The position numbers and the translations under genes were made by a program. This document shows positions 42,712-51,072 of a stretch of 64,000 nucleotides of DNA, piece after piece. Location: the NCBI RefSeq assembly GCF_035599575.1, contig NZ_CP141179.1, forward strand, positions 3,509,001-3,573,000, in the 5' to 3' direction. Origin of the DNA: Roseovarius sp. Pro17. GTDB lineage: Bacteria; Pseudomonadota; Alphaproteobacteria; Rhodobacterales; Rhodobacteraceae. Position 1 is the stretch's first letter. The number at the start of each line of letters is the position of its first letter. Under the pieces are notes generated by a model. It was not told the origin of the DNA and ran no database searches. It worked only from the letters and a program-made list of their open reading frames with translations.

Positions 42712-43998
42712 ATGACACAGAAAACCTTCGCCTTCTTTCCCGAGGCCGCATTCGGCCCTGCGCTCAATTCCGTCGGCATCGCGCAAGCGGTCGAACGCAA
42801 GGGGCACAAGGTGGTGTTCCTGTCGGACCCCGGTTTCGTCGATATCTATAAGGATTACGGCTTTGAGGCGCATCCTGTGAACTTGAGCGAGCCGATGCCA
42901 CCCGAAAAGATGGCCAAGTTCTGGGAGGACTTCATCAACAGTCACATCCCGAACTTTCGCAAGGCGCCAATCGACCAGTTGGACAATTACGTCAAGGAAT
43001 GTTGGGAGGCGATCGTCGACAGCGCAAAATGGGCGGAAAAGGATTTGCCCGGCATTCTTGCGGACATAAAACCGGACGTTATCGCCGTCGACAACGTAAT
43101 CCTGTTCCCCGCGATCAAGCAATACGGCGTGCCGTGGGTGCGTGTCATTTCCTGCTCTGAGAACGAGATCGAGGATGCCGCGATCCCGCCGCATCTGTCT
43201 GGCATGTCCGTGAATGACAGGGAAGGCCACGCCGCCTTTCGCAAGAAGTTCAACGAAGTGATCAAGCCCATCCACGACGATTTCAACGACTTTCTGAAAT
43301 CCACCGGCGAAGACCCCTATCCCCTCGGCGAGTTCTTTGAACCGTCGCCCTATCTCAACCTGCTGCTCTACCCCGAGCAGATGAAATACGACCGCGCCGA
43401 ACCGCTGGACCCAAAGACGTTCCAGTATCTCGAAGGCTGCGTGCGCCAGGACAAGCCGTATGAGGTGCCGACGTTCAAGAAAAACAACGACGGCCCGCTT
43501 CTCTATGTCTCGTTCGGCTCACTGGGTGCCGGGGATACCGATCTGCTGAAGCGGATCATCAAGCTGATCGGAGGCAGCCGCTACCGCGCACTGGTCAATG
43601 TCGGTGACTACGAGGCCGAATATTCCGACATCCCCGACAACGTCATCATCGGCAGCTGGTTTCCCCAGCCGTCGGTCATTCCGCAGGTCGATGCGGTGAT
43701 CCACCACGGCGGCAACAACTCGTTCACCGAATGCCTATACTTCGGCAAACCGGCGATCATCATGTCCTATGTCTGGGACGGCCACGACAACGCCATGCGC
43801 GTTCAGGAAACCGGCCACGGCTTTCGCTCGGACCGCTATGAGTGGACCGAGGAGGAGCTGACGAAGAAAATCGAAGCCTGCCTGAACGATGCGGACATGG
43901 CCGCGCGGCTCAAGAAAACGAGCACGCATATGCAATCGCAAAACGGACAGGAAAAGGCGGCCAAGCTGTTGTGCGATCTGGCGGCGGCGCAGTTATGA
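42712..43998 (+). CDS. UGT/MGT-type glycosyltransferase (GT1 fold), copy B
   Basis: 428 residues with the same architecture as copy A. The head is FAFFPEAAFGPALNSVGIAQ, then DVIAVDNVILFPAIKQYGVP, YVSFGSLGAGD, GSWFPQPSVIP, HHGGNNSFTECLYFGKPAII and VWDGHDNAMRV. AAGGAG precedes the ATG. It sits between the importer and a pair of cupins, overlapping the first by four bases. Cytoplasmic glycosylation of the imported amine or a derivative is a hypothesis from gene order. Confidence 0.87.
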   Translation: MTQKTFAFFPEAAFGPALNSVGIAQAVERKGHKVVFLSDPGFVDIYKDYGFEAHPVNLSEPMPPEKMAKFWEDFINSHIPNFRKAPIDQLDNYVKECWEAIVDSAKWAEKDLPGILADIKPDVIAVDNVILFPAIKQYGVPWVRVISCSENEIEDAAIPPHLSGMSVNDREGHAAFRKKFNEVIKPIHDDFNDFLKSTGEDPYPLGEFFEPSPYLNLLLYPEQMKYDRAEPLDPKTFQYLEGCVRQDKPYEVPTFKKNNDGPLLYVSFGSLGAGDTDLLKRIIKLIGGSRYRALVNVGDYEAEYSDIPDNVIIGSWFPQPSVIPQVDAVIHHGGNNSFTECLYFGKPAIIMSYVWDGHDNAMRVQETGHGFRSDRYEWTEEELTKKIEACLNDADMAARLKKTSTHMQSQNGQEKAAKLLCDLAAAQL

Positions 43999-44357
43999 CC
44001 GACCTCAAATCATCCGCGCCCCATATCCACGGGGCCACCACTTACGGCGACCTTGCCGATTGGGGTCCGCAGCCCGATATGATTGAGGGGCAATCCCACT
44101 CGACCGGGCGCCTTTTGCACAAGGGGCCGAATAATTCACCCGAAACCGGAATCTGGGTCTGCACGCCCGGTAAGTGGCGCATTTCCGTGCCGCGCGACGA
44201 GTTTTGCCATTTCGTCGCCGGCCGTGTCACCTATCGCCGCGACGGCACGGACGAGGTGATTGAGGCAGGCCCCGGCACCTGCGTCATGTTCCCCGCTGGC
44301 TGGGAAGGAACGGCTGAGATCACGGAAACGCTGCGCAACATTTACATGCTTGTCTAG
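43995..44357 (+). CDS. Small cupin (Cupin_3/DUF861 type), first of a tandem pair
   Basis: 120 residues. Conserved blocks are WVCTPGKWRISVPRDEFCHF, VIEAGPGTCVMFPAGWEGTA and ETLRNIYMLV. This single-domain beta-barrel resembles the EutQ/ureidoglycine-aminohydrolase cupin group. It shares most motif positions with the next gene (LLHKGP, CTPGKW, DEFCHF), so the two arose by tandem duplication. ATG 43995 overlaps the glycosyltransferase stop. Possibly a sugar or amine isomerase-like enzyme or binding protein; unproven. Confidence 0.82.
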   Translation: MTDLKSSAPHIHGATTYGDLADWGPQPDMIEGQSHSTGRLLHKGPNNSPETGIWVCTPGKWRISVPRDEFCHFVAGRVTYRRDGTDEVIEAGPGTCVMFPAGWEGTAEITETLRNIYMLV

Positions 44358-44372
44358 AGAAGGAATAATCCG

Positions 44373-44717
44373 ATGAAAGCACCGATCATGCAAAATCCGC
44401 TCGACGTCACCGACACGGTGGATTGGGGCGTTATCCCGACGATGATCGAAGGGACCAGCCACGTATCCGGCAAGGTCCTGCACAAAGGGCCGGAGGGGCA
44501 AAGCGAATGCGGCCTCTGGATCTGCACCCCCGGCAAGTGGGACTGCCATGTGACCTCCGACGAGTTCTGTCACTTCATCGAGGGGCGCTGCACTTACGTC
44601 CACGAGGCGGGCGACGTGATCGAAATCATCCCCGACACGGCGGCGTTCTTCCCCAAGGATTGGAAGGGCATCTGCACCGTCCATGAGACCATTAAAAAGG
44701 TCTACATGATCCGATGA
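44373..44717 (+). CDS. Small cupin, second of the tandem pair
   Basis: 114 residues with the same block order: WICTPGKWDCHVTSDEFCHF, VIEIIPDTAAFFPKDWKG, ETIKKVYMIR. GAAGGA precedes ATG 44373. The metal-ligand His/Glu set of classical cupins is only partly present (EFCHF), as in its twin. Its stop overlaps the kinase start by four bases, so the cupin and kinase are translationally coupled. Confidence 0.82.
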   Translation: MKAPIMQNPLDVTDTVDWGVIPTMIEGTSHVSGKVLHKGPEGQSECGLWICTPGKWDCHVTSDEFCHFIEGRCTYVHEAGDVIEIIPDTAAFFPKDWKGICTVHETIKKVYMIR

Positions 44718-45739
44718 TTACTGTGCCGGCCAGCACCCTTGCGCCCCCTGCCGCCAGCTTTCTGGCGGCTGAGGGCCATGGCGATGCGCAACTGACCCCC
44801 TTCACGGCAGACGCGTCCCCCCGCCGCTATCACCGGCTGGAGGGGCGCGGCCTGATCCTGATGGAGGATCCCAGCGATCCGGTGGGATATGCCGCGTTTC
44901 TGCTGCTATCGGCACATCTGAATTCCCTCGGCCTGTCGGCGCCCCGCATAATGGCACGCGATAAGGCGAACGGCCTGGCCTTGATCGAAGATCTGGGCGA
45001 CGCGACCTATACCCACTGCCTGAAAGCGGGCGAGGATGAGCGCACGCTCTATCACCTTGCCGTCGATACGCTGCTGCACCTGCACCATGATCCAAGCGGG
45101 TCTGACGTGGGCCAGCCACGCTACGACATCGAGGTAATGCTAAAAGAGTTGGCGATCTTTGCCGAGTGGTTTGCGCCTGCCATAAGACCGGAACTGGATG
45201 CCAATTTCGCGCGCGACTGGCGCGCGCTGTGGAGGGCAGCGCTAGCACCTGTAGCGGACAGGTTCGACACGCTCATCATGCGCGATTTCCACGTGGACAA
45301 CCTGATGCTGCTGGACGATCGAAAGGGCATCGCCCGCTGCGGCCTGCTGGATTTTCAGGATGCCGCCCTTGGCCCTTGCGAATATGACCTCATGTCGCTG
45401 CTGCAAGACGCGCGGCGCGATTTGGCGCCGGGGCTGGAGGACGAGATGCTGGCGCGCTACCTCGAAAACGCCCCGAAACATCTAGGAAATGCTGCGGATA
45501 TCCGCCATCGCTACTACATTCTCGCTGCACAGCGGCACGCGCGTATTCTGGGCGTTTTCGTGCGGCTCAATCAGCGTGACGGCAAACCGAACTACCTCAA
45601 ATGGATGCCCCGCGTTGCGCAGCAATTACGCACTGCGTTGGACGACGCACAGCTCACCGATATCTCAGCACTTCTGGGCGCGCATCTGCCCGAATGGCAA
45701 TCCCGTGCCGCGACGATTTCGCCACAAACAAACTCCTGA
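44714..45739 (+). CDS. AmgK-like phosphotransferase (APH fold sugar/amine kinase)
   Basis: 341 residues. The kinase-like fold has GRGLILMEDPSDPVGYAAF near residue 45, catalytic IMRDFHVDNLMLLDDRK near 192 (Brenner motif) and LLDFQDAALGPCEYDLMSLL near 212 (metal-binding Asp). The DFQDA and LLQDAR boxes are typical of AmgK, the anomeric N-acetylmuramate/GlcNAc kinase. The usual genomic partner MurU is not here, so this is more likely a pathway-specific paralogue acting on a sugar or sugar conjugate, in keeping with the adjacent glycosyltransferase. Confidence 0.78.
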   Translation: MITVPASTLAPPAASFLAAEGHGDAQLTPFTADASPRRYHRLEGRGLILMEDPSDPVGYAAFLLLSAHLNSLGLSAPRIMARDKANGLALIEDLGDATYTHCLKAGEDERTLYHLAVDTLLHLHHDPSGSDVGQPRYDIEVMLKELAIFAEWFAPAIRPELDANFARDWRALWRAALAPVADRFDTLIMRDFHVDNLMLLDDRKGIARCGLLDFQDAALGPCEYDLMSLLQDARRDLAPGLEDEMLARYLENAPKHLGNAADIRHRYYILAAQRHARILGVFVRLNQRDGKPNYLKWMPRVAQQLRTALDDAQLTDISALLGAHLPEWQSRAATISPQTNS

Positions 45740-45752
45740 AAGGACGCGACAC

Positions 45753-47258
45753 ATGTCCGATGTCACTTCGCCCTGCTATTATCTCTCCCCCGATTTTCAT
45801 CGCAGCAAAGGCGCGGCGCATGATGTGATCGACCCCGCTACTCTGGAGGGAGTCGCGCAGCGTGCCAGCGTCACGACGGATGAGGTCGAGACCGTTCTTG
45901 ACCGGGTAAATGCTGCGCAGAAAAGCTGGGCCAAAACCGATGCCAAAAGCCGCGCAGCGGTGCTGCACAGGTTGGCAAACCGCATCGAGGCGCATGACAT
46001 GACCGCCTGCGCCATCCTGATGAGCCGCGAGATGGGCAAACCCTATCCCGAGGCCATTGGCGAGGTCGCAAATTGCGCGCCCATATTCCGCTATTACGCC
46101 GAAATGGCCCGCGACGAGGCGGGCAAGGTGGCGGGCACGACGCAGATGGGATCGCTGCAATTCGCCCGGTATGAACCGCTGGGCGTTTCTGTGCATATCA
46201 TGCCCTTCAACTTCCCGATCCTGCTGATGTGTTGGACCGTCGCCGCGTCACTGGCCGCGGGCAACGGCGCTATCATCAAGCCTGCCGAAGCGACGACTCT
46301 CTCGACGCTCGAATTCATGAAGGTGTTTTCAGACATGCCCGAGGGCCTCGTCGCCTGCCTGCCCGGCGGTGCGGAGGTGGGCCGCGCGTTGGTCGACAGC
46401 CCGAAAACTCACGCCGTCGCCTTTACCGGGTCGGTCAAGGCAGGACAGGCCGTGGCCGAAGCCGCCGCACGCCGGCTGAAGCCTGCGGTGATTGAGGCAG
46501 GCGGATCAGACCCCATGATCATCACCGCCCATGCGCCGATCGACATCGCCGCTGCCGGGGCCGTCACCGGTGCATTCCACATGTCGGGGCAGGTCTGCAC
46601 TTCGACCGAGCGGATGTATGTCGTGGATGCAGTGCATGACGACTTTGTCCGGGCGTTCGTTGCTGAGACGCAACGCCTGCGCATCGGCAATGGCCTGCAG
46701 AAATCTGAGATAGGCCCGTTGGTCAGCGAGGCCGCCCGCGATAGGGTAAAGCGGCTGGTGGATGATGCCGTCGCGCAGGGTGCCAAGGTGGAATGCGGCG
46801 GGCACATCCCTGAGGAACTGGAAACCGGCTGGTTCTACGCCCCTACAATCCTGACGAACTGCACGCCAGACATGGCGATCCTCAATTCAGAGGTCTTTGG
46901 CCCTGTCGCCGCCATCGTGCGCGTCCCAGATTTCGACACTGCCATCGCAATGGCGAATGACAGCGAATTCGGCCTTGGCGCGTCGGTGTTCACCACCGAT
47001 CTTGCCGAAGCTCACGAAGCGTACGAGCGGCTAGAGGCGGGCATGGTCTGGATCAACAATCCGATGATCGACAACGACGCGCTACCCTTCGGCGGGTGGA
47101 AAAATTCGGGCATCGGGCGCGAACTGGGGCGCATGGGCCTCGACACGTTCCGGCGGTCCAAAATGGTCATCATGGATCACAACCCCGTGCGACATGACTG
47201 GTGGTACCCCTATGACGACGACTGGTTCCTTGAGGAAGGCGGGCGCAAGCATGTATAG
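45753..47258 (+). CDS. NAD(P)-dependent aldehyde dehydrogenase
   Basis: 501 residues from ATG 45753, with AAGGACG eleven bases before it. The NAD site includes HIMPFNFPILLMCWTVAASL near 151 and AFTGSVKAGQAVAEAA. The general-base Glu is in VIEAGGSDPM near 247 and the catalytic Cys in MSGQVCTSTERMYV near 281. In polyamine loci (PuuC, KauB) such enzymes oxidise aminoaldehydes made by the oxidase. Here the oxidase follows ten bases later. The acid product is unknown. Confidence 0.9.
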   Translation: MSDVTSPCYYLSPDFHRSKGAAHDVIDPATLEGVAQRASVTTDEVETVLDRVNAAQKSWAKTDAKSRAAVLHRLANRIEAHDMTACAILMSREMGKPYPEAIGEVANCAPIFRYYAEMARDEAGKVAGTTQMGSLQFARYEPLGVSVHIMPFNFPILLMCWTVAASLAAGNGAIIKPAEATTLSTLEFMKVFSDMPEGLVACLPGGAEVGRALVDSPKTHAVAFTGSVKAGQAVAEAAARRLKPAVIEAGGSDPMIITAHAPIDIAAAGAVTGAFHMSGQVCTSTERMYVVDAVHDDFVRAFVAETQRLRIGNGLQKSEIGPLVSEAARDRVKRLVDDAVAQGAKVECGGHIPEELETGWFYAPTILTNCTPDMAILNSEVFGPVAAIVRVPDFDTAIAMANDSEFGLGASVFTTDLAEAHEAYERLEAGMVWINNPMIDNDALPFGGWKNSGIGRELGRMGLDTFRRSKMVIMDHNPVRHDWWYPYDDDWFLEEGGRKHV

Positions 47259-47267
47259 GCTGGTCCC

Positions 47268-48647
47268 ATGACCAAATACGCCGCAGCCAAGCCCGCGCCT
47301 AATTGGCGCGAAACCGTCAGTGATCCTGTAACCGCCGCCCCGCTGGACGGCGATATCGCCTGCGATCTGGCCATCGTCGGTGGTGGATTCTCGGGCCTGT
47401 GGTCCGCGATCAAGGCGCGCGAGCGGATGCCGGATGCCCGCATCGTCGTGCTGGAGGGCGACCAACTGGGCAATGCCGCCAGCGGGCGCAATGGCGGTTT
47501 CTGCGCGCCCAGCATCTCGCACGGGGTGGGCAACGCCGTCGCGCGCTGGCCGGGCGAGGCCGAGACGCTGGTTCGACTGGGGCGCGAGAATCTTGATGGG
47601 CTGGAGGCAGATCTAGAAACCTACGGCATCGACGGCGAATTCGTGCGCAAGGGCAAGCTGAACGTCGCGGCGACCAAATGGCAGGCCGAGGGCCTGCGTG
47701 ATATGCAGGCCAATTACGCCCGCTTTGGCATCGAAACGCAGTTTCTGGAGGGCACGGAGCTGGACGCGCGCTTTGACACGCCGCGCTATCACGCAGGCCT
47801 CTTCGAGCCGAATTATGCGCTGGTAAACCCCGCCAAGCTGGTCGATGGGCTGGCCAAGACCGCCATCGCGCTCGGTGTGCAGATTTTCGAGAACACCAAG
47901 GTCTCGGACGTCGCCAATGCAAAAGATAGCGTGCGCCTGACGACAGGCACCGGCACCGTGACGGCCAAACAAGTCATCCTAGCCACCAACGCCGCCGTGC
48001 CACTGCTGAAACGGTTGCGCCCGGCGATCATTCCGATCTTTGACTATACCTTGATGAGCGAACCGCTGACCGACAGCCAACTGGCCGCCATCGGCTGGCA
48101 AGGGCGCTATGGCATCGCCGACAGCGGCAACCAGTTTCACTACTTCCGCAAGACGGCAGACAATCGCATCCTCTGGGGCGGATATCACGCGCTCTATTTC
48201 TACGGCAGCGGTCGCGGCGAGGAATTGTATCAGAGGGACGAAACCAACTCTGTAATCGAAGCCAACTTCCGCGACGCGTTTCCCGCGCTGGGTGATATCG
48301 GCTTCTCGCATCGCTGGGGCGGGATCATCGACACCTCCGCGCGCCTTACGACCTTCGTTGGGACTGCGATGGGCGGGCGGGTGGCCTACGCCGCCGGGTT
48401 CTCGGGACAGGGTGTGTCGGCCACACGCTTTGGCGCGCTGACAATGCTGGATCTGCTCGAGGGCAAAACGACCGAGCGCACGACCCTCAAGATGCTAAGC
48501 AGCCGCGCCGTGCCCTTCCCGCCGGAACCGCTGCGCAGCTTTGGCGTGAAATGGGCGCAAAGGGACCTCGCGCGCGAGGATGCGACAGGGCATCGCTCGC
48601 TCTTTCTTAAAACGCTGGACCGGTTCAACATCGGCTTTGGTTCATAG
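47268..48647 (+). CDS. FAD-dependent amine oxidase (DAO family, PuuB-like)
   Basis: 459 residues. The dinucleotide-binding motif is CDLAIVGGGFSGLWSAIKA near residue 32, then GNAASGRNGGFCAPSIS near 69. The DAO C-terminal region shows SHRWGGIIDTSARLTTFVG and YAAGFSGQGVSATRFGA. Closest in layout to gamma-glutamylputrescine oxidase and related secondary-amine oxidases. It should turn an amine or N-substituted amine to an aldehyde for the preceding dehydrogenase. PuuA (gamma-glutamylputrescine synthetase) is absent from the locus. Confidence 0.87.
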   Translation: MTKYAAAKPAPNWRETVSDPVTAAPLDGDIACDLAIVGGGFSGLWSAIKARERMPDARIVVLEGDQLGNAASGRNGGFCAPSISHGVGNAVARWPGEAETLVRLGRENLDGLEADLETYGIDGEFVRKGKLNVAATKWQAEGLRDMQANYARFGIETQFLEGTELDARFDTPRYHAGLFEPNYALVNPAKLVDGLAKTAIALGVQIFENTKVSDVANAKDSVRLTTGTGTVTAKQVILATNAAVPLLKRLRPAIIPIFDYTLMSEPLTDSQLAAIGWQGRYGIADSGNQFHYFRKTADNRILWGGYHALYFYGSGRGEELYQRDETNSVIEANFRDAFPALGDIGFSHRWGGIIDTSARLTTFVGTAMGGRVAYAAGFSGQGVSATRFGALTMLDLLEGKTTERTTLKMLSSRAVPFPPEPLRSFGVKWAQRDLAREDATGHRSLFLKTLDRFNIGFGS

Positions 48648-48656
48648 GAAATATAC

Positions 48657-49010
48657 ATGCCCAATCCATCCCACGTGATCGCCTTCGACAAATCGGTTCC
48701 TGCGCGCGAAAGCGTCACAGACGACCCTGCCGTCGTCGATACGCCCTATCGCAGCACCAGCTGGCGACATTTTGCAAACGACGCCAAGGGCGCGACCGCC
48801 GGGATATGGGAGGCCGAGCCGCATCTGGAGCGGTGCAAATGCGACTATGACGAGATGTGCCATATCCTAGAGGGCGAGGTGCGTCTGACCGACGCGGCGG
48901 GCAATGCCCAGACGTTTAGCCCCGGTGACAGCTTTGTCGTGGCAGCAGGCTTTGACGGGACGTGGGAAAATCTGACCCGTGTGCGCAAGGTCTTCTTTAT
49001 TCTCGCGTGA
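48657..49010 (+). CDS. Third small cupin (Cupin_3 type)
   Basis: 117 residues: GIWEAEPHLERCKCDYDEMC, HILEGEVRLTDAAG, FSPGDSFVVAAGFDGTWENL, VRKVFFILA. More distant from the tandem pair but of the same family; homologues often accompany polyamine-oxidase genes. Last gene of the plus-strand run, ending seven bases from the stop of the convergent tctA. Confidence 0.82.
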   Translation: MPNPSHVIAFDKSVPARESVTDDPAVVDTPYRSTSWRHFANDAKGATAGIWEAEPHLERCKCDYDEMCHILEGEVRLTDAAGNAQTFSPGDSFVVAAGFDGTWENLTRVRKVFFILA

Positions 49011-49016
49011 GCCACA

Positions 49017-50510
49017 TCAACTGCGCACGCCGGGCCGCAGGCGCAGCAACCAGATGAAAACCAGCGTCATGACCAGAAACATCAGGCTGAACGGGCTGGT
49101 GACAAAGATCAGCGGATCGCCCTGCGACACGATCAGCGACCGGCGCAGGAATTCCTCCAGATACGGCCCCAGGATCACGCCCATCAGCATCGGCACCACC
49201 GGATAGTCGAACCGGCGCAGCGCGAAGGCAAAGATGCCAATCGCCAGCGCCATCCACATCTGGAACCCCGAAAAGGATGACGCATAAACCCCCGCCATCG
49301 AGATCAGTGCGATGAACGCATAGAGCACGCCGCGATTAATTCGTGCCAGCCGCAAATAAAACGGGCCGAACGCGATCACCGACACCATGACGAATATCGA
49401 TGCGACAAAAAGTGCCGCGAACATTGGCGCGATGGTGGCCGTGTGGTCGACCAGCAAACCGGGACCGGGCACAAGGCCATGGATCAACAGCACGCCGAAT
49501 ATGATCGCCGTCACCGCATCGCCCGGAATCCCCATCGTCAGCAGCGGAATGATCGCCCCGCCGCACATCGCGTTGTTGGCCGATTCCGATGCGGCCAGCC
49601 CCTCGTGCGAGCCTTGGCCGAATTCCTCCGGTCGCTTGGCCGTGCGCTTGGCCTCTGCGTAGGCGATAAAGGATGCCATGGCAGCACCGCCGCCAGGCAA
49701 CATGCCGATCAGCACGCCGATGACCGAACTTTTGATATAGAGGAACGCGCCGATCTCACGGATGATACTGAAATCGGGGATGAAATCACGGTGGCGCAGG
49801 CGCGGCAGTTTGGCCACCGCAACGCCCATGGCATTGCGCGCCGGGGTCGCGGCCTGAACCAACAGTTCGCACACCGCGAAAAGGCCGATGACGGCGGGCA
49901 AGAGGCCAATCCCCTCGACCAGATGATAACTGCCGAAATCGAACCGCCCCTTGGGAACCATCGGGTCGATTCCCACGGTCGAGATCATCAGCCCCAGCGT
50001 CATCGCGATGATCGCCTTCCACAGCGACCCGCGCGCGACGATGGTTACGGTGACGACCGCCAGCAGCACCAGCGAGAATTTCTCGGGCGTGCGGAACAGC
50101 AGCGCCAATTCGCTGATCGGCTGGGCCAGCAGCATCAGCACAAGCGCGCCAATCATGCCGCCTACCGATGATGCGAACGCGTCGAGGCTGAGCGCCTGCG
50201 CACCCTGCCCCTTCTTCATCAGCGCATGGCCGTCGATACTGGTGATCGCACCCGACGGCGCGCCGGGAATGTTCAATGTGATCCCGGTGATCGAACCTGC
50301 ATAGATGCCCGCCATGTAGATGCCCATCACCATGATCAGCGCATTCACCACCTCCATCCCGAAGGTGAACGGCAAGAGCAGCGCAATCGCCAGCGTGGCC
50401 GTCAGCCCCGGTATTGCGCCGAATAACAGACCCAGCAGGAAGCCACCGACCAGATAGAGGAACGGCCAAGGCGTGAAGAGGACCGAAAAACCGCCGAGAA
50501 GATCGAGCAT
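49017..50510 (-). CDS. tctA: Tripartite tricarboxylate transporter large permease
   Basis: 497 residues with about 11-12 membrane helices. The TctA signatures are FGAIPGLTATLAIALLLPF near residue 30, LNIPGAPSGAITSIDGHALM near 80, and GMLPGGGAAMASFIAYAEAK, GIPGDAVTAIIFG. Last gene of a TPP enzyme-tctC-tctB-tctA operon. Carboxylate substrate unknown. Confidence 0.93.
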   Translation of the reverse strand: MLDLLGGFSVLFTPWPFLYLVGGFLLGLLFGAIPGLTATLAIALLLPFTFGMEVVNALIMVMGIYMAGIYAGSITGITLNIPGAPSGAITSIDGHALMKKGQGAQALSLDAFASSVGGMIGALVLMLLAQPISELALLFRTPEKFSLVLLAVVTVTIVARGSLWKAIIAMTLGLMISTVGIDPMVPKGRFDFGSYHLVEGIGLLPAVIGLFAVCELLVQAATPARNAMGVAVAKLPRLRHRDFIPDFSIIREIGAFLYIKSSVIGVLIGMLPGGGAAMASFIAYAEAKRTAKRPEEFGQGSHEGLAASESANNAMCGGAIIPLLTMGIPGDAVTAIIFGVLLIHGLVPGPGLLVDHTATIAPMFAALFVASIFVMVSVIAFGPFYLRLARINRGVLYAFIALISMAGVYASSFSGFQMWMALAIGIFAFALRRFDYPVVPMLMGVILGPYLEEFLRRSLIVSQGDPLIFVTSPFSLMFLVMTLVFIWLLRLRPGVRS

Positions 50511-50513
50511 GAT

Positions 50514-51017
50514 CTAAAAGCTCCAGGTCGGTAGCGAGAGGCCGAACAGCTTGACGAAGAACAGCCAGCAGAAACCTGTGATGATCGCTGCCGTGATGGC
50601 GGCGATAAGGACAGAGCGCAGGGGTCTGCCGCTCTCCTCATAGTCGAAGTAAAATGCGACCGCGAAGGTATAGGCGCCTGCGGCGACGAAATACCCGACC
50701 CGCTCCAACCCAACGGCGAAGCCCACGGTAAAGAGCGCGACGACCAGCGGCCCAATCAGGCCGACGGCAGGCACATGATCGGACTGGGCCGCCCGTGCTA
50801 CGGCTTCGCGACCCTTGCGCAGCTCTTCGATCAGGATGCGGCCTGCGGCCAAATACATCACCGCGCTTAGCACGATTGGCAGGAACGATGCACCCGGCTC
50901 AACCCCCTTGGCGAAGGGCAGGCCCAACTTGAAAATCTGGCTGGCATAGACCGTGGTCAACACCAGCAGCAGCATCGCAAAGATCGCTTGGCCGTTGGGG
51001 CGGGCAGAGCCGGTCAT
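50514..51017 (-). CDS. tctB: Tripartite tricarboxylate transporter small permease
   Basis: 167 residues, four hydrophobic helices: IFAMLLLVLTTVYASQIFKL, GASFLPIVLSAVMYLAAGRI, LIGPLVVALFTVGFAVGL, VLIAAITAAIITGFCWLFFV. Between tctC and tctA with three bases to the latter. Confidence 0.9.
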   Translation of the reverse strand: MTGSARPNGQAIFAMLLLVLTTVYASQIFKLGLPFAKGVEPGASFLPIVLSAVMYLAAGRILIEELRKGREAVARAAQSDHVPAVGLIGPLVVALFTVGFAVGLERVGYFVAAGAYTFAVAFYFDYEESGRPLRSVLIAAITAAIITGFCWLFFVKLFGLSLPTWSF

Positions 51018-51072
51018 GCAGGACGATCCTTTGCGAGGGGTAGATGGCGGGGCCGCGCGCCCCGCCGATCCG

